From contig CANPBV010000031.1 of the NCBI GenBank assembly GCA_947572405.1, positions 1 to 15,617 of the forward strand: DNA of 15,617 nt, read 5' to 3'. The translations under genes and the position numbers were made by a program. Positions 1-4,685 of this stretch are shown here, in pieces. The stretch is from an uncultured Mycoplasmatota bacterium (GTDB lineage Bacteria; Bacillota_I; Bacilli_A; RF39; UBA660). Below the pieces are notes generated by a model that saw only the letters and a list, made by a program, of their open reading frames with translations, did not search any database and was not told the origin of the DNA. Numbering within the stretch: the stretch's first letter is position 1; each line of letters begins with the position of its first letter.

Positions 1-72
1 TTTGTTTATATGGCTTAATCGCACTTTATTCCTTCAATTTATAATTTTATCCTGAAACTTTTAAGATCAATC

Positions 73-101
73 TTGTCAATAACTTAAAAATATGATATTA
101 T
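73..101 (+). promoter_or_regulatory. Promoter of antisense RNA 1
   Basis: A -35 hexamer TTGTCA (73-78) is followed, after exactly 17 bp, by a -10 hexamer TATTAT (96-101). Predicted transcription start is near 108. It would drive the short RNA that ends at the terminator at 187-223. Locus 2 has the same arrangement at the equivalent place (TTGCAT, 17 bp, TATAAT). Assigned from sequence only. Confidence 0.72.
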
Positions 102-126
102 GAATATGTCAAGGAAACTTGCATAA

Positions 127-165
127 AATAAAAAAGGGAAATACTTAACTTTGCCTAGTTGAGTA
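127..165 (-). terminator. Likely terminator of toxin mRNA 1
   Basis: Read on the minus strand, a 9-bp hairpin (TACTCAACT, loop, AGTTAAGTA; 165-142) is followed by TTTCCCTTTTTT. This would end the peptide mRNA about 50-90 nt after its stop codon. The same hairpin on the plus strand is the internal hairpin of the antisense RNA, so the two RNAs share both hairpins. Confidence 0.55.
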
Positions 166-186
166 CTTACCTAAATATTTAGATTT

Positions 187-223
187 GTACTTAATCTTTT
201 GCTAGATTGAGTACTATTTTTTT
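187..223 (+). terminator. Terminator of antisense RNA 1
   Basis: An 11-bp stem, GTACTTAATCT (187-197) with AGATTGAGTAC (204-214) and one G-U pair, encloses a 6-nt loop and is followed by a T-rich tract to 223. The right arm overlaps the complement of the peptide gene's TAG stop codon. The equivalent hairpin in locus 2 has one G-U pair at a similar place. Confidence 0.75.
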
Positions 224-303
224 ATACATAGAATCATTAAAGAGACAATTAATAAAATGATAATTAATATTAGAAATGTGATTAACAAATCCTTTTTCTT
301 CAT
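214..303 (-). CDS. Small hydrophobic peptide, candidate type I toxin (29 aa)
   Basis: An ATG at 303-301 and a TAG at 216-214 enclose 29 codons. The peptide begins MKKKDLLITF, continues with an almost unbroken run of I, L and V (about residues 6-25) and ends CIKK: a single membrane helix with basic ends. A very strong ribosome site AAGGAGG (319-313) lies 9 nt upstream of the ATG. The gene is convergent with, and overlapped at its 3' end by, the antisense RNA at 108-223. Size, composition and layout fit membrane-acting type I toxins. The peptide lacks the PxxxG motif I associate with Fst/Ldr, so it would be another family. A paralog lies at 1962-2054 (30 aa, also MKK- start and -IKK end). Toxicity is inferred. 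An alternative is a small membrane regulator. Confidence 0.7.
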   Translation of the reverse strand: MKKKDLLITFLILIIILLIVSLMILCIKK

Positions 304-311
304 AATATCAA

Positions 312-346
312 GCCTCCTTCCTATAAGAAGTCGGCAAGTACTCAAC
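312..346 (-). promoter_or_regulatory. Leader hairpin hiding the toxin 1 ribosome site, plus antisense contact site
   Basis: In the minus-strand leader, GCC-GA-CTTC pairs with GAAG-GA-GGC around a 6-nt loop (335-312), burying the GAAGGAGG ribosome site. The GA/GA internal loop could form tandem sheared G-A pairs. Just upstream, GTTGAGTACTT (346-336) is complementary to bases 139-149 of the antisense RNA. Locus 2 keeps the GCC...CTTC...GAAG...GGC order. This suggests translation is slowed by structure until processing or refolding. The inference rests on two copies. Confidence 0.58.
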
Positions 347-373
347 AGTTTAGTATTTCCTAATAGAAATTAT

Positions 374-403
374 ACTATAATGATGAAACTAAAACGCGAA
401 CAA
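374..403 (-). promoter_or_regulatory. Promoter of toxin mRNA 1
   Basis: On the minus strand TTGTTC (403-398) is 18 bp from TATAGT (379-374); an overlapping TATAAT lies at 374-369. Either would start the transcript around 362-368, giving a leader of about 60 nt, close to the ~66 nt predicted for locus 2. Confidence 0.55.
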
Positions 404-618
404 GTTAAATTTTTACAGCAAAATCAGATAATCCATGCTATACTTATATTAGTTAGTAATTATTACTACCTATTATAGTTTTTGAGAAAAGTTATTCTAC
501 TTCTTCTTCACAGGCACCATTGAGGCTAAAATTTGCACCTTTGCGATTTACTATATTTAAAGTTCATAGTATTTGATATTATGGGCTTTTTTCATGTCTA
601 AAGGAGGTATGAAATTTT

Positions 619-909
619 ATGAAAACGACCATAGAAAATTTAGAATTTCCTTGTGAGATTAAAAAGAAACTAAAAATGAAAGTGAGTATGGGCAATTTAG
701 AAACCCAGTTTATTGATGGGCATTTAATTAAATTCGATAAAACAAATCTAAGTGTTCAGGAACCACACAAGATTATAGTTAGTAATAAAAAAAATACCTT
801 AATTGCATTCGTTTATAATGATGAAGATAAGATATATCTTCCTAGTGTTAATGCCATTATATCATTAACAAAATATATTTCTATTTTAAATATAATGAAT
901 AAGTGCTAG
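619..909 (+). CDS. Small protein of unknown function (96 aa)
   Basis: An ATG-started frame is preceded by a strong AAAGGAGGT site, about 10 nt upstream, so translation is credible. The protein is mostly short strands (residues about 30-80, containing HKIIVSNKKNTLIAF and KIYLPSV) with a basic N-terminal part; no signal peptide or membrane segment is seen. Residues 34-80 faintly recall the C-terminal PUA-like domain of Bacillota TruB pseudouridine synthases, but I cannot confirm this by eye and no TruB catalytic part is present. It stands alone, with no partner gene on either side. It could be a genuine small accessory gene or a domain remnant. Confidence 0.5.
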   Translation: MKTTIENLEFPCEIKKKLKMKVSMGNLETQFIDGHLIKFDKTNLSVQEPHKIIVSNKKNTLIAFVYNDEDKIYLPSVNAIISLTKYISILNIMNKC

Positions 910-926
910 TATATTTGTATAAATGG

Positions 927-992
927 TTGCACTTTTCTTGCATACCTTTTGCACTTTTCTTGCATACCTTTTGCACTTTTTTTGCACCCTCT
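927..992. repeat. Three 22-bp tandem repeats; TTGCA every 11 bp
   Basis: Units at 927-948 and 949-970 are identical; 971-992 is a diverged third copy. Each unit contains TTGCA twice, so TTGCA recurs six times at 927, 938, 949, 960, 971 and 982, exactly 11 bp apart, on nearly the same face of the helix. The intervening bases alternate between CTTTTC and TACCTT. The array lies just after the 619-909 gene. Phased sites of this sort suggest a protein-binding array, but simple slippage is also possible. Confidence 0.85.
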
Positions 993-1308
993 ATGTACTA
1001 GTCAAGTCACTTCTTTTCTGTTATTATTGGTATGATAGATTATATATCTATCAAAAAATCTTGTTTACTTGCTCATTGTTTGGGTAAATCAGTAAAATTA
1101 CATAATAGTTTCTAACTTATGAACACAAGTGAAAATTTGACATAAATCCAAAAAGCAATAAACCATCTTCTAATCTTATTTTAAAAGTATATACACTTTT
1201 TTTTAGTCATACCTATGCAATTTGTAATCAAAAAGTTATAAGCACAATCTCTTCTTTTAAAAAAGTTCATTGCGTTTACATCATAATTCTTTTAACTATA
1301 AATACTAA
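993..1308. other. Non-coding stretch, nothing assigned
   Basis: Very AT-rich with stops in all frames. The only structure seen is a short inverted repeat GATAGAT...ATCTATC near 1035-1053, without a T tract. I see no RNA gene, convincing promoter or gene remnant. Confidence 0.5.
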
Positions 1309-1659
1309 TTATTTAAGTTTAGGTTTTTCGTTAGTTAATTTCTTTTGGTATTCTTCAACTGGTGATATTTGTCTTTCTGCAAAATCGTAAAAATCATGTG
1401 CTTTATCAAAGTCAAAAGCCAATAATGAACCATTTAATGTTTCAAAACCTGTTTGAATATTATCAGCTATAATGCTTTTAACTGGAATATAGTTTCCATA
1501 TCCATCACCACAAATTGTTGTTAAAACTTGATTATTAGATAATTTAAAGAAAAGTAAAGTATATCCTTGTGATACCACTTTGTTAATTAAAGTGGTATCA
1601 CAACAAACTCCATCTGAAAAATCTGATGCACCTTTAGCATGGTAAAAAAGACAATCCAT
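1309..1659 (-). CDS. Hypothetical protein (116 aa), possibly degenerate
   Basis: The open frame begins MDCLFYHAKGASDF and ends with a lysine-rich tail (NEKPKLK). The middle (LLFFKLSNNQVLTTICGDGY, about residues 35-54) looks like a strand-rich globular fold. I do not recognise the family. No clear ribosome site precedes the ATG at 1659, and no signal peptide or membrane segment is seen. A perfect 15-bp inverted repeat lies inside the frame (1567-1603). Weak initiation, isolation and surrounding scraps make a remnant or phage-derived gene possible; the long open frame in such AT-rich DNA argues for recent coding function. Confidence 0.45.
   Translation of the reverse strand: MDCLFYHAKGASDFSDGVCCDTTLINKVVSQGYTLLFFKLSNNQVLTTICGDGYGNYIPVKSIIADNIQTGFETLNGSLLAFDFDKAHDFYDFAERQISPVEEYQKKLTNEKPKLK
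1567..1603. repeat. Perfect 15-bp inverted repeat inside a reading frame
   Basis: TTGTGATACCACTTT (1567-1581) and its exact reverse complement (1589-1603) flank a 7-bp centre GTTAATT. It lies in the 116-aa minus-strand frame, where it encodes roughly CDTTLINKVVSQ. As RNA it would make a long perfect stem without a T tract, so it is not a typical terminator. Operator, recombination site or chance duplication cannot be told apart. Confidence 0.85.
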
Positions 1660-1757
1660 TTACTACTTTTGAAATATATGGTTGAAATTAAATTTGGTTA
1701 GTATTTTTTTCTATCATTATACCTAGGAGTATCTATAATAAATTAGCATTTTTAAAC

Positions 1758-1823
1758 AAAAAATTTCCAACTCGAAAACAAAAAATTTCCAACTCGAAAA
1801 CAAAAAATTTCCAACTCGAAAAC
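1758..1823. repeat. Three perfect 22-bp tandem repeats with phased A6 tracts
   Basis: Three identical units (1758-1779, 1780-1801, 1802-1823) each begin with six A, then TTTCCAACTCG, then AAAAC. The last base of the third unit directly precedes the TTGCAT -35 hexamer of antisense promoter 2. A6 tracts at 22-bp intervals (about two helical turns) would bend DNA and could act as an UP-like element. The unit length equals that of the unrelated 927-992 array. Confidence 0.9.
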
Positions 1824-1852
1824 TTGCATAAAATAAAAAAATCTAGTATAAT
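1824..1852 (+). promoter_or_regulatory. Promoter of antisense RNA 2
   Basis: TTGCAT (1824-1829), a 17-bp spacer and a perfect TATAAT (1847-1852) predict a start near 1859. The -35 abuts the phased A-tract repeats. This is the best-scoring promoter of the two antisense RNAs by eye. Confidence 0.78.
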
Positions 1853-1876
1853 GTATATAGATGAGGAAAGCCTCAT

Positions 1877-1918
1877 AAAATAAAAAGTGGAACACCTGAC
1901 TTCATGCAGAGTTAAGTG
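1877..1918 (-). terminator. Likely terminator of toxin mRNA 2
   Basis: On the minus strand CACTTAACT...AGTCAGGTG (1918-1893) is followed by TTCCACTTTTTATTTTA. It is placed as in locus 1, about 50 nt past the peptide's stop codon, and doubles as the internal hairpin of the antisense RNA. Confidence 0.55.
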
Positions 1919-1936
1919 CTTGCCATAAAGGTTAAA

Positions 1937-1971
1937 CACCTTAATTCACTGAATTAGGGTGCTATTTTTTT
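1937..1971 (+). terminator. Terminator of antisense RNA 2
   Basis: CACCTTAATTC (1937-1947) pairs with GAATTAGGGTG (1951-1961), one G-U, around a 3-nt loop and is followed by CTATTTTTTT. The stem ends next to the complement of the peptide gene's stop codon, as in locus 1. Confidence 0.78.
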
Positions 1972-2054
1972 ATTTCAGCTACTAATAAAAGTAGAAGGAA
2001 CAAAATGAGAATAATGTTATTTAGAATCTTTATAATAAAAACTCTTTTTTTCAT
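1962..2054 (-). CDS. Small hydrophobic peptide, candidate type I toxin (30 aa)
   Basis: The ATG at 2054-2052 and TAG at 1964-1962 enclose 30 codons. The peptide starts MKKRVFIIKI, has a run of I and L (about residues 14-24) and ends VAEIKK. It is a single predicted membrane helix. AGGGAGG (2070-2064) lies 9 nt upstream of the ATG, the same spacing as in the paralog at 214-303. The 18 bases around the ribosome site and start codon are nearly identical between the two, while the coding regions have diverged in most codons but kept length, hydrophobicity and both basic ends. This pattern is expected of a selected peptide. Role as a membrane toxin is inferred from size, composition and antisense layout. 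Confidence 0.7.
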   Translation of the reverse strand: MKKRVFIIKILNNIILILFLLLLLVAEIKK

Positions 2055-2062
2055 AATCTCAA

Positions 2063-2106
2063 GCCTCCCTTCAATAATAACAATGGAAGTTCGGCAAACA
2101 CCCAAC
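2063..2106 (-). promoter_or_regulatory. Leader hairpin hiding the toxin 2 ribosome site, plus antisense contact site
   Basis: The minus-strand leader contains GCC-GAA-CTTC ... GAAG-GGA-GGC (2095-2063), folding over the ribosome site as in locus 1 but with a larger apical loop. Upstream, GTTGGGTGTT (2106-2097) is complementary to antisense bases 1891-1900. Confidence 0.58.
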
Positions 2107-2127
2107 AAAGTCTTGTATTCCAAATAT

Positions 2128-2156
2128 ATTATACCACATTCCAGTGTAGTAGTAAA
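2128..2156 (-). promoter_or_regulatory. Promoter of toxin mRNA 2
   Basis: On the minus strand TTTACT (2156-2151), a 17-bp spacer and a perfect TATAAT (2133-2128) predict a start near 2121. The resulting leader is about 66 nt and the mRNA about 240 nt, matching locus 1. Confidence 0.7.
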
Positions 2157-2191
2157 CGAATTATCTCTTATTCTATAAAGAAAAAATGCAC

Positions 2192-2216
2192 ATTACAGAT
2201 TTTCAAAATCTGTAAT
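2192..2216. repeat. 25-bp perfect palindrome
   Basis: ATTACAGATTTT, a single C, then the exact reverse complement. On the minus strand it is followed by GTGCATTTTTT, so it could serve as a minus-strand terminator reading toward the toxin 2 promoter, but no gene is seen to its right on that strand. An operator is an alternative. A second small inverted repeat (ATGTGA...TCACAT) follows near 2232-2247. Confidence 0.7.
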
Positions 2217-2259
2217 AAATTTATCGCAGAAATGTGATTTCTCACATGTCCCTACTGAG

Positions 2260-2463
2260 GTGCAGGTATTCAAAACATTTGCCGTTATTATTATCATAAT
2301 CGTTGATGTAGATGGAGTAACATGGCATGGCGCCAATGGAGAAGAAACTATGGTAGATCATATATTTGTACCAAAAAATTGGCAAGTCGAAAATACTGAA
2401 ATCATAGATTTAAAAGGGACCTCAGATCATGAGGCGATATGTGTGGATGTTAAGAGACGATAG
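2260..2463 (+). pseudogene. C-terminal remnant of an endonuclease/exonuclease/phosphatase-family gene
   Basis: Only the last ~50 residues are recognisable: TWHG near 2320, then VDHIFVP and, close to the end, GTSDHEAICVDV. The order (T-W/F-H-G, DhIfv, SDH) matches the C-terminal catalytic end of the EEP fold (DNase I-like, Pfam Exo_endo_phos), where the SDH motif holds catalytic Asp and His. The rest of the ~250-residue domain is absent; upstream bases up to 2300 encode an unrelated hydrophobic stretch. There is no ATG or ribosome site. I read it as debris of a deleted gene rather than a working 67-aa protein. Confidence 0.7.
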
Positions 2464-2554
2464 TTATAGTGATTTATTAATAAACATCATATAATTGCTC
2501 TTTTTACAATAGTTTAATTCATATTTTTAAATTTTTTAAAAATGTTTCATGCTA

Positions 2555-2634
2555 CATAATAGGGTAACTATCCTTATTATGGCGAAGACTTAAGTGACTA
2601 GTCTTTGATACTATGCAATGTCATAGTATTTTTT
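2555..2634 (+). ncRNA. Candidate structured RNA with three hairpins (unknown)
   Basis: Three hairpins follow each other: CATAATAGG/CCTTATTATG (2555-2581, one bulge), AAGACT/AGTCTT (2585-2605) with a 9-nt loop, and a terminator-like ATACTATG/CATAGTAT (2608-2629) followed by six T. The spacing of only a few bases between stems suggests a compact RNA or a leader attenuated before any gene, since no coding frame follows for 600 bp. I recognise no known riboswitch. The promoter is not clear. Confidence 0.35.
2608..2634 (+). terminator. Intrinsic terminator
   Basis: An 8-bp perfect stem ATACTATG/CATAGTAT with a 6-nt loop is directly followed by T6. It could end either the EEP remnant's old transcript or the candidate RNA at 2555-2634. 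Confidence 0.7.
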
Positions 2635-2868
2635 AGTTACTTAAAATTAATACATTAAAAAATTTCTAAATTTTATTACACATTTATTACCGTTGAAAGT
2701 GAAAATATAAGAAACTATAACAATTTATGCGAATATCCTCCAAATACAAAAATATCGAAGACTCTTATAAATAAAGACTATAAAGGCATTTAAGGACTTA
2801 TAAAGAAATACTCACAAAAATACAATATTTTATGTTAAAAAAGTGTTCCATATTTTAAAACTATATGA
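2635..2868. other. Non-coding stretch, nothing assigned
   Basis: AT-rich with stops in all frames. No credible gene, repeat or RNA structure seen. Confidence 0.4.
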
Positions 2869-2879
2869 TATGATGGGCA

Positions 2880-2979
2880 TGTATTGAGGTAGGAGAACTA
2901 ATTAAAATTAGGGTTTGGTATCTAAACCCCAATGTCATCAGTTTAAGAAACTACATAATAAATTGTGTAGTTTATTATG
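2880..2979 (+). ncRNA. Candidate structured RNA with alternative hairpins (unknown)
   Basis: Successive stems can form: CTAAT/ATTAG (2898-2911), GGGTTT/AAACCC (2911-2929), and then two overlapping alternatives, AAACTACA/TGTAGTTT (2948-2973) or CATAATAAA/TTTATTATG (2954-2979). The last two cannot form together. A possible closing stem joins GATG near 2872 to CATC near 2935. The second alternative shares CTACATAATA and TATTATGG with the hairpin at 2552-2582. No T tract follows, and no gene follows for 260 bp. Unrecognised; it may be an RNA or just AT-rich inverted repeats. Confidence 0.28.
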
Positions 2980-3172
2980 GGGGAATCAGGTTTTATTTAA
3001 AATTTATTCCACGCTAAAACTCATCAATATTTTAATACTTAATAAATATTTTTATTAAATACTACTTAATTTATTGTAACTATTCTTATTATAAGGACTA
3101 AAATGTACTTTATACTTTCTGTCCTTTCTTATTGGTATTTTATATTTAGAAATGAATTTAGCCCAAATAGGA

Positions 3173-3201
3173 TTTTCATTTGATTTTGCTTATGGTATAA
3201 T
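3173..3201 (+). promoter_or_regulatory. Promoter of the HMA-like/TraB/ATP-grasp operon
   Basis: TTTTCA (3173-3178), 17 bp, then TATAAT (3196-3201) preceded by TGG, an extended -10. Predicted start about 3208, giving a leader of about 33 nt before the first gene. Confidence 0.7.
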
Positions 3202-3241
3202 ACCTTATATAAAATGATTTGTTTAAAAATGTGAGGCATAT

Positions 3242-3712
3242 ATGGATAGATTTATGATAGAAGTAAATTGTTGGATGTATGATGGATTAGAGGAATATTT
3301 ATTATCATTACCTGGAGTTTTAGAGGTAGCTATTTCTGATTTTGGGAATTTTGTAATTGATGTAAAATATAATTCTAATATAATGAAAATGAAAGTGTTG
3401 AAATTGGAAATTTTGTTTTTTTTAGGAATATTGAAACTTCCAACAATTATCTCTTTTCATAAATATCCAAAAATGAAAACGAGTAGATATGATATGGTGA
3501 TAACCGATTTGTGTTGTGAATTTTGCTTTTGGGGAATGATGGAGGATTTACTAGACATGGATGGAATAGAAAAAGTCGTTAGTGATTTTGATGAAAATAA
3601 TTGTCACAAAGAACAGATAATGATGAAAGTAGATTACAATCCTAAATTGATAAAAGAAGCAGAACTAAAACAACTAGAACTTAAATTTAATGGTCAATCA
3701 ATAAAAAAATAG
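3242..3712 (+). CDS. Two-domain HMA-like (heavy-metal-associated fold) protein, 156 aa
   Basis: Two halves share a pattern: a strand, a Cys-containing loop, a helix, then hydrophobic-GV/GI-x-x-V and a strand ending VDYN or VKYN. Half 1 covers residues 1-60 (single Cys10, then GLEEYLLSLPGVLEV); half 2 covers 83-150 (Cys91, Cys92, Cys95 giving a CxxC, then MMEDLLDMDGIEKV). This resembles the ferredoxin-like HMA fold that binds soft metals through CxxC in copper chaperones and P-type ATPases. Half 1 has lost one Cys and may be structural. No transporter is nearby, so a metal role is inferred. It has a GTGAGG site 5 nt before the ATG, a promoter at 3173, and ends 13 bp before the TraB-like gene, so they are probably co-transcribed. 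There is no signal peptide. Confidence 0.6.
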   Translation: MDRFMIEVNCWMYDGLEEYLLSLPGVLEVAISDFGNFVIDVKYNSNIMKMKVLKLEILFFLGILKLPTIISFHKYPKMKTSRYDMVITDLCCEFCFWGMMEDLLDMDGIEKVVSDFDENNCHKEQIMMKVDYNPKLIKEAELKQLELKFNGQSIKK

Positions 3713-3725
3713 GGAGTTGATGTAG

Positions 3726-4649
3726 ATGAAAAAATTAAAATATGTAATTCTATTATTTTGCCTTACTATCACATTAATTGGGTGTACCAAAAAAGAAGCA
3801 GAATGGGCACCAGAAAGTACATCCACACCGCTTTTACTAGAAGTTACAAAAGAGGGGATGGATAATAAACTGTATTTATTTGGTTCTATTCATGCCGCAG
3901 AAAAAACGATGTATCCACTTCCAGATTATATGATCAATGCTTATAAAGAAAGTGATATTTTAGCAGTAGAATTTGACTTGGTAGAATATTCTAGTGATAT
4001 GGCAAATCAAATGGAACTATTATCCAAATTTATCATTCCAGATGGAAAAAAAATTACTGATTATGTGGATGAAAAAACATATCATAGTGGAGTATCCATT
4101 TTAGAAAATTTAGGTCTTTATAGTCCGATATATGATAATTATAGTCCAATCATGTGGCAGACTTTAATAGAAACGGCTGCAATAGAAGAAGTTAATTTAA
4201 GTTCAGCGTATGGAATAGATACATATATGTTAGAACTTGCTAAAGAAGATGGAAAAAAGATATTAGAATTGGAATCAGCTGAATATCAATATAATGTATT
4301 ATTAGGATTCGATGAAGAAACACAAATATATTTATTGAAGCAAAGTATAGAAGAACATGAAAATTTAAAAGAGAATTTAAAAGAATTGTATGAACTTTAT
4401 AAAAAAGGAAACAAAGAAGAATTAGAAAAATTGGTATTTCAAAGTGAAGAGGAACCCAATCAATATGAAATAGAATATAATGAGAAATTCATTACAATTA
4501 GAAACAATAATATGACAGATTTATTAGAAAAAAATTTTCAAGAAGGAAAAAACGTTTTTTGTACAGTTGGTCTTGCCCATATTATTGGAAAAGGGGGAAT
4601 GATAGACCAATTTGAGCAAAGAGGGTATATGGTTAGAGTTGTAAAATAA
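3726..4649 (+). CDS. TraB/GumN-family lipoprotein (307 aa)
   Basis: Residues 1-20 form a lipoprotein signal ending in a lipobox LIGC with Cys20, so the mature protein would be tethered to the outer face of the membrane. The rest matches TraB/PrgY/GumN (Pfam TraB): an N-terminal GSIH (53-56) followed by MYPLP, a conserved acidic residue in VEFD (81-84), and a C-terminal VGLAH (281-285) with GKGGM. Paired GxxH motifs and the acidic site are the family's proposed metal-dependent protease centre, related to Tiki proteins. Length is normal for the family. GGGAG lies about 9 nt before the ATG. It lies between the HMA-like and ATP-grasp genes in one direction with short gaps. Substrate unknown. Confidence 0.85.
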   Translation: MKKLKYVILLFCLTITLIGCTKKEAEWAPESTSTPLLLEVTKEGMDNKLYLFGSIHAAEKTMYPLPDYMINAYKESDILAVEFDLVEYSSDMANQMELLSKFIIPDGKKITDYVDEKTYHSGVSILENLGLYSPIYDNYSPIMWQTLIETAAIEEVNLSSAYGIDTYMLELAKEDGKKILELESAEYQYNVLLGFDEETQIYLLKQSIEEHENLKENLKELYELYKKGNKEELEKLVFQSEEEPNQYEIEYNEKFITIRNNNMTDLLEKNFQEGKNVFCTVGLAHIIGKGGMIDQFEQRGYMVRVVK

Positions 4650-4685
4650 TATAGAGAAACAACAATTTGTTTAGGGGATGATTTT

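Larger units (their letters stand above)
108..223 (+). ncRNA. Candidate type I antitoxin RNA, locus 1
   Basis: A predicted untranslated RNA of about 115 nt lies between a good promoter (73-101) and an intrinsic terminator (187-223). Its 5' end can fold as a small hairpin with stem CAAG/CTTG and loop GAAA (110-121). An internal hairpin pairs TACTTAACT (142-150) with AGTTGAGTA (157-165). The last ~100 nt are antisense to the 3' end of the small peptide gene at 214-303. Bases 139-149 (AAATACTTAAC) can also pair, 10 of 11 positions including one G-U, with the 5' UTR of that gene (around 336-346). Convergent transcripts with shared terminal hairpins plus a second contact at the toxin leader are the layout known from the par/Fst type I antitoxin RNAII. 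The function is inferred; the structure and the match to locus 2 are visible. Confidence 0.68.
1859..1971 (+). ncRNA. Candidate type I antitoxin RNA, locus 2
   Basis: A predicted RNA of about 113 nt, the counterpart of the one at 108-223. The 5' hairpin is ATGAGG/CCTCAT with loop AAAG (1861-1876), followed by ATAAAATAAAAA as in locus 1. The internal hairpin pairs CACCTGACT (1893-1901) with AGTTAAGTG (1910-1918), with one mismatch and one G-U. Bases 1891-1900 (AACACCTGAC) can pair over 10 positions (two G-U) with the leader of the peptide mRNA at 2097-2106. It overlaps the 3' end of the peptide gene at 1962-2054. Sequence differs from locus 1 in nearly every stem while pairing is kept, which supports a selected RNA structure. 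Role is inferred from the par/Fst-like layout. Confidence 0.7.

Noticed and set aside
257..478. 73-aa plus-strand reading frame
   Set aside because: It lies antisense to the toxin 1 leader and coding region, starts without a ribosome site, and is explained by the minus-strand gene and promoter.
927..992. CRISPR array
   Set aside because: Units are contiguous 22-bp repeats with no unique spacers, and there are no cas genes; the same applies to 1758-1823.
1113..1124. Possible second MITE end (GAACACAAG)
   Set aside because: No matching partner end and no target duplication found nearby.
1733..1939. 68-aa minus-strand reading frame
   Set aside because: It is made largely of the 22-bp tandem repeats and the antisense RNA 2 promoter region; no ribosome site.
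2373..2394. Possible fourth copy of the 22-bp A6 repeat (18 of 22 matches)
   Set aside because: It falls in the EEP remnant, whose codons explain the sequence, and the resemblance may be due to A-rich composition.
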